This document shows, one piece after another, positions 63,590 to 64,000 of a DNA stretch of 64,000 bases. Both the position numbers and the translations under genes were made by a program. The stretch lies in the NCBI GenBank assembly GCA_024236215.1, contig JACKKX010000002.1:1-64000 (forward strand). Direction: 5' to 3'. The stretch comes from Novosphingobium sp. GTDB taxonomy: Bacteria > Pseudomonadota > Alphaproteobacteria > Sphingomonadales > Sphingomonadaceae. How positions within the stretch are numbered: the stretch's first letter is position 1; each line of letters starts with the position of its first letter. The notes under the pieces were generated by a model that was given only the letters and a program-made list of their open reading frames with translations, was not told the origin of the DNA and made no database searches.

Positions 63590-64000
63590 ATGGCCGAAGC
63601 CTATATCATCGATGCAGTCCGCACCCCGCGCGGGATCGGCAAGCCCGGCAAGGGCGCGCTTTCGCACCTCCACCCCCAGCACCTCGCGATGACGGTGCTC
63701 AAGGCGATCCGCGACCGCAACGGCATCGATACCACCACGGTCGATGACATCATCTGGTCGTGCTCGTCGCAGAACGGCAAGCAGGGCGGAGATCTGGGCC
63801 GGATGGCCGCGCTGGCCGCCGGGTATGACATCACCGCCAGCGGCACCACGCTCGATCGGTTCTGCGGCGGCGGGATCACCTCGGTCAACCTCGCCGCCGC
63901 CTCGGTGATGAGCGGGATGGAAGACTGCGTGATCGCCGGTGGCACCGAGATGATGAGCTACACCGCGGCCTATGCCGCCGAGCAGGCCAACGCCGGGCTG
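63590..64000 (+). CDS. Acetyl-CoA C-acyltransferase (thiolase), 5' part only
   Basis: The 137 codons inside the window encode the N-terminal region of a thiolase: EAYIIDAVRTPRGIGKPGKGAL at the start and the active-site cysteine loop LDRFCGGGITSVNLAAASVMSG (Cys about residue 93), then EDCVIAGGTEMMS. Thiolases degrade or form beta-ketoacyl-CoA. The gene continues beyond the right edge. GGAG lies just upstream of the ATG. Confidence 0.92.
   Translation, partial: MAEAYIIDAVRTPRGIGKPGKGALSHLHPQHLAMTVLKAIRDRNGIDTTTVDDIIWSCSSQNGKQGGDLGRMAALAAGYDITASGTTLDRFCGGGITSVNLAAASVMSGMEDCVIAGGTEMMSYTAAYAAEQANAGL

Overview
The window is about 64 kb of GC-rich, densely coding alphaproteobacterial chromosome. 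Gene content points to Sphingomonadales (Sphingomonadaceae or Erythrobacteraceae): a GcrA cell-cycle regulator, an ATP synthase zeta-type (DUF1476) inhibitor next to grxD-bolA, an Entner-Doudoroff cluster, a RamB/ScfR-type regulator divergent from isocitrate lyase, and a Psp locus with several extra PspB-like genes. No phage, transposon, integrase, CRISPR array or rRNA was seen. The window looks like core genome with a few broken or rearranged spots. The right end cuts a thiolase gene.

Layout. 0-5.2 kb: a lipoprotein-type SGNH esterase divergent from a YbbA/YbbP-like ABC exporter, then recF. 5.2-10.2 kb: a small two-gene operon (46-aa membrane peptide plus PspC-domain protein) behind a sigma-54 promoter, a queuosine-precursor transporter, tRNA-Arg(TCT), a NUDIX hydrolase and a CHASE4-GGDEF-EAL protein. 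10.1-15.4 kb: grxD-bolA-DUF1476, a quinone reductase, leuD, leuC, a small exported protein and sufE. 15.4-20.0 kb: the Psp locus, with pspF divergent from a long operon (53-aa peptide, pspA, pspB, pspC, five further small membrane/coiled-coil genes, a 58-aa membrane protein). 20.0-24.4 kb: small hypotheticals, cspA-infA, a pspF-tail relic and a propeller/phosphoesterase. 24.6-30.5 kb: rimP-nusA-ylxR-infB-rbfA. 30.5-42.2 kb: DUF2239, two YceI proteins, tdk, an acetyltransferase, an M50 protease, truB, rpsO, pnp, a secreted protein with a DUF3142 lipoprotein, and a diguanylate cyclase. 42.2-45.2 kb: gcrA, an ABC-2 permease, an HTH regulator broken by an in-frame TGA, hspQ and tRNA-Ser(CGA). 45.2-53.4 kb: zwf-pgl-edd-glk-eda-ppc, every junction overlapping. 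53.6-64 kb: a malonyl-CoA-synthetase-like gene, a CoA-ester lyase, a thioesterase, scfR/aceA, two flavoproteins, a nitronate monooxygenase and a thiolase.

How they fit together. The most coherent unusual signal is a PspF/sigma-54 envelope-stress regulon made of two operons 13 kb apart. Each starts with a tiny single-helix membrane peptide and each has a -24/-12 promoter. Upstream of the pspA operon, TGGGAA half-sites lie exactly 10 bp apart and overlap the pspF start codon, which suggests PspF binding and autoregulation. The second operon carries a weaker version in the same phase. The pspA operon also carries a tandem series of PspB-like genes sharing an ERVxVLERI-type coiled-coil signature. 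A second notable point is that the PEPC-family gene ending the Entner-Doudoroff operon departs from several canonical catalytic motifs.

Start codons were chosen from ribosome-binding sites, overlaps with the preceding gene, and the usual length of each family. Assignments rest on motif recognition by eye; no database search was run.
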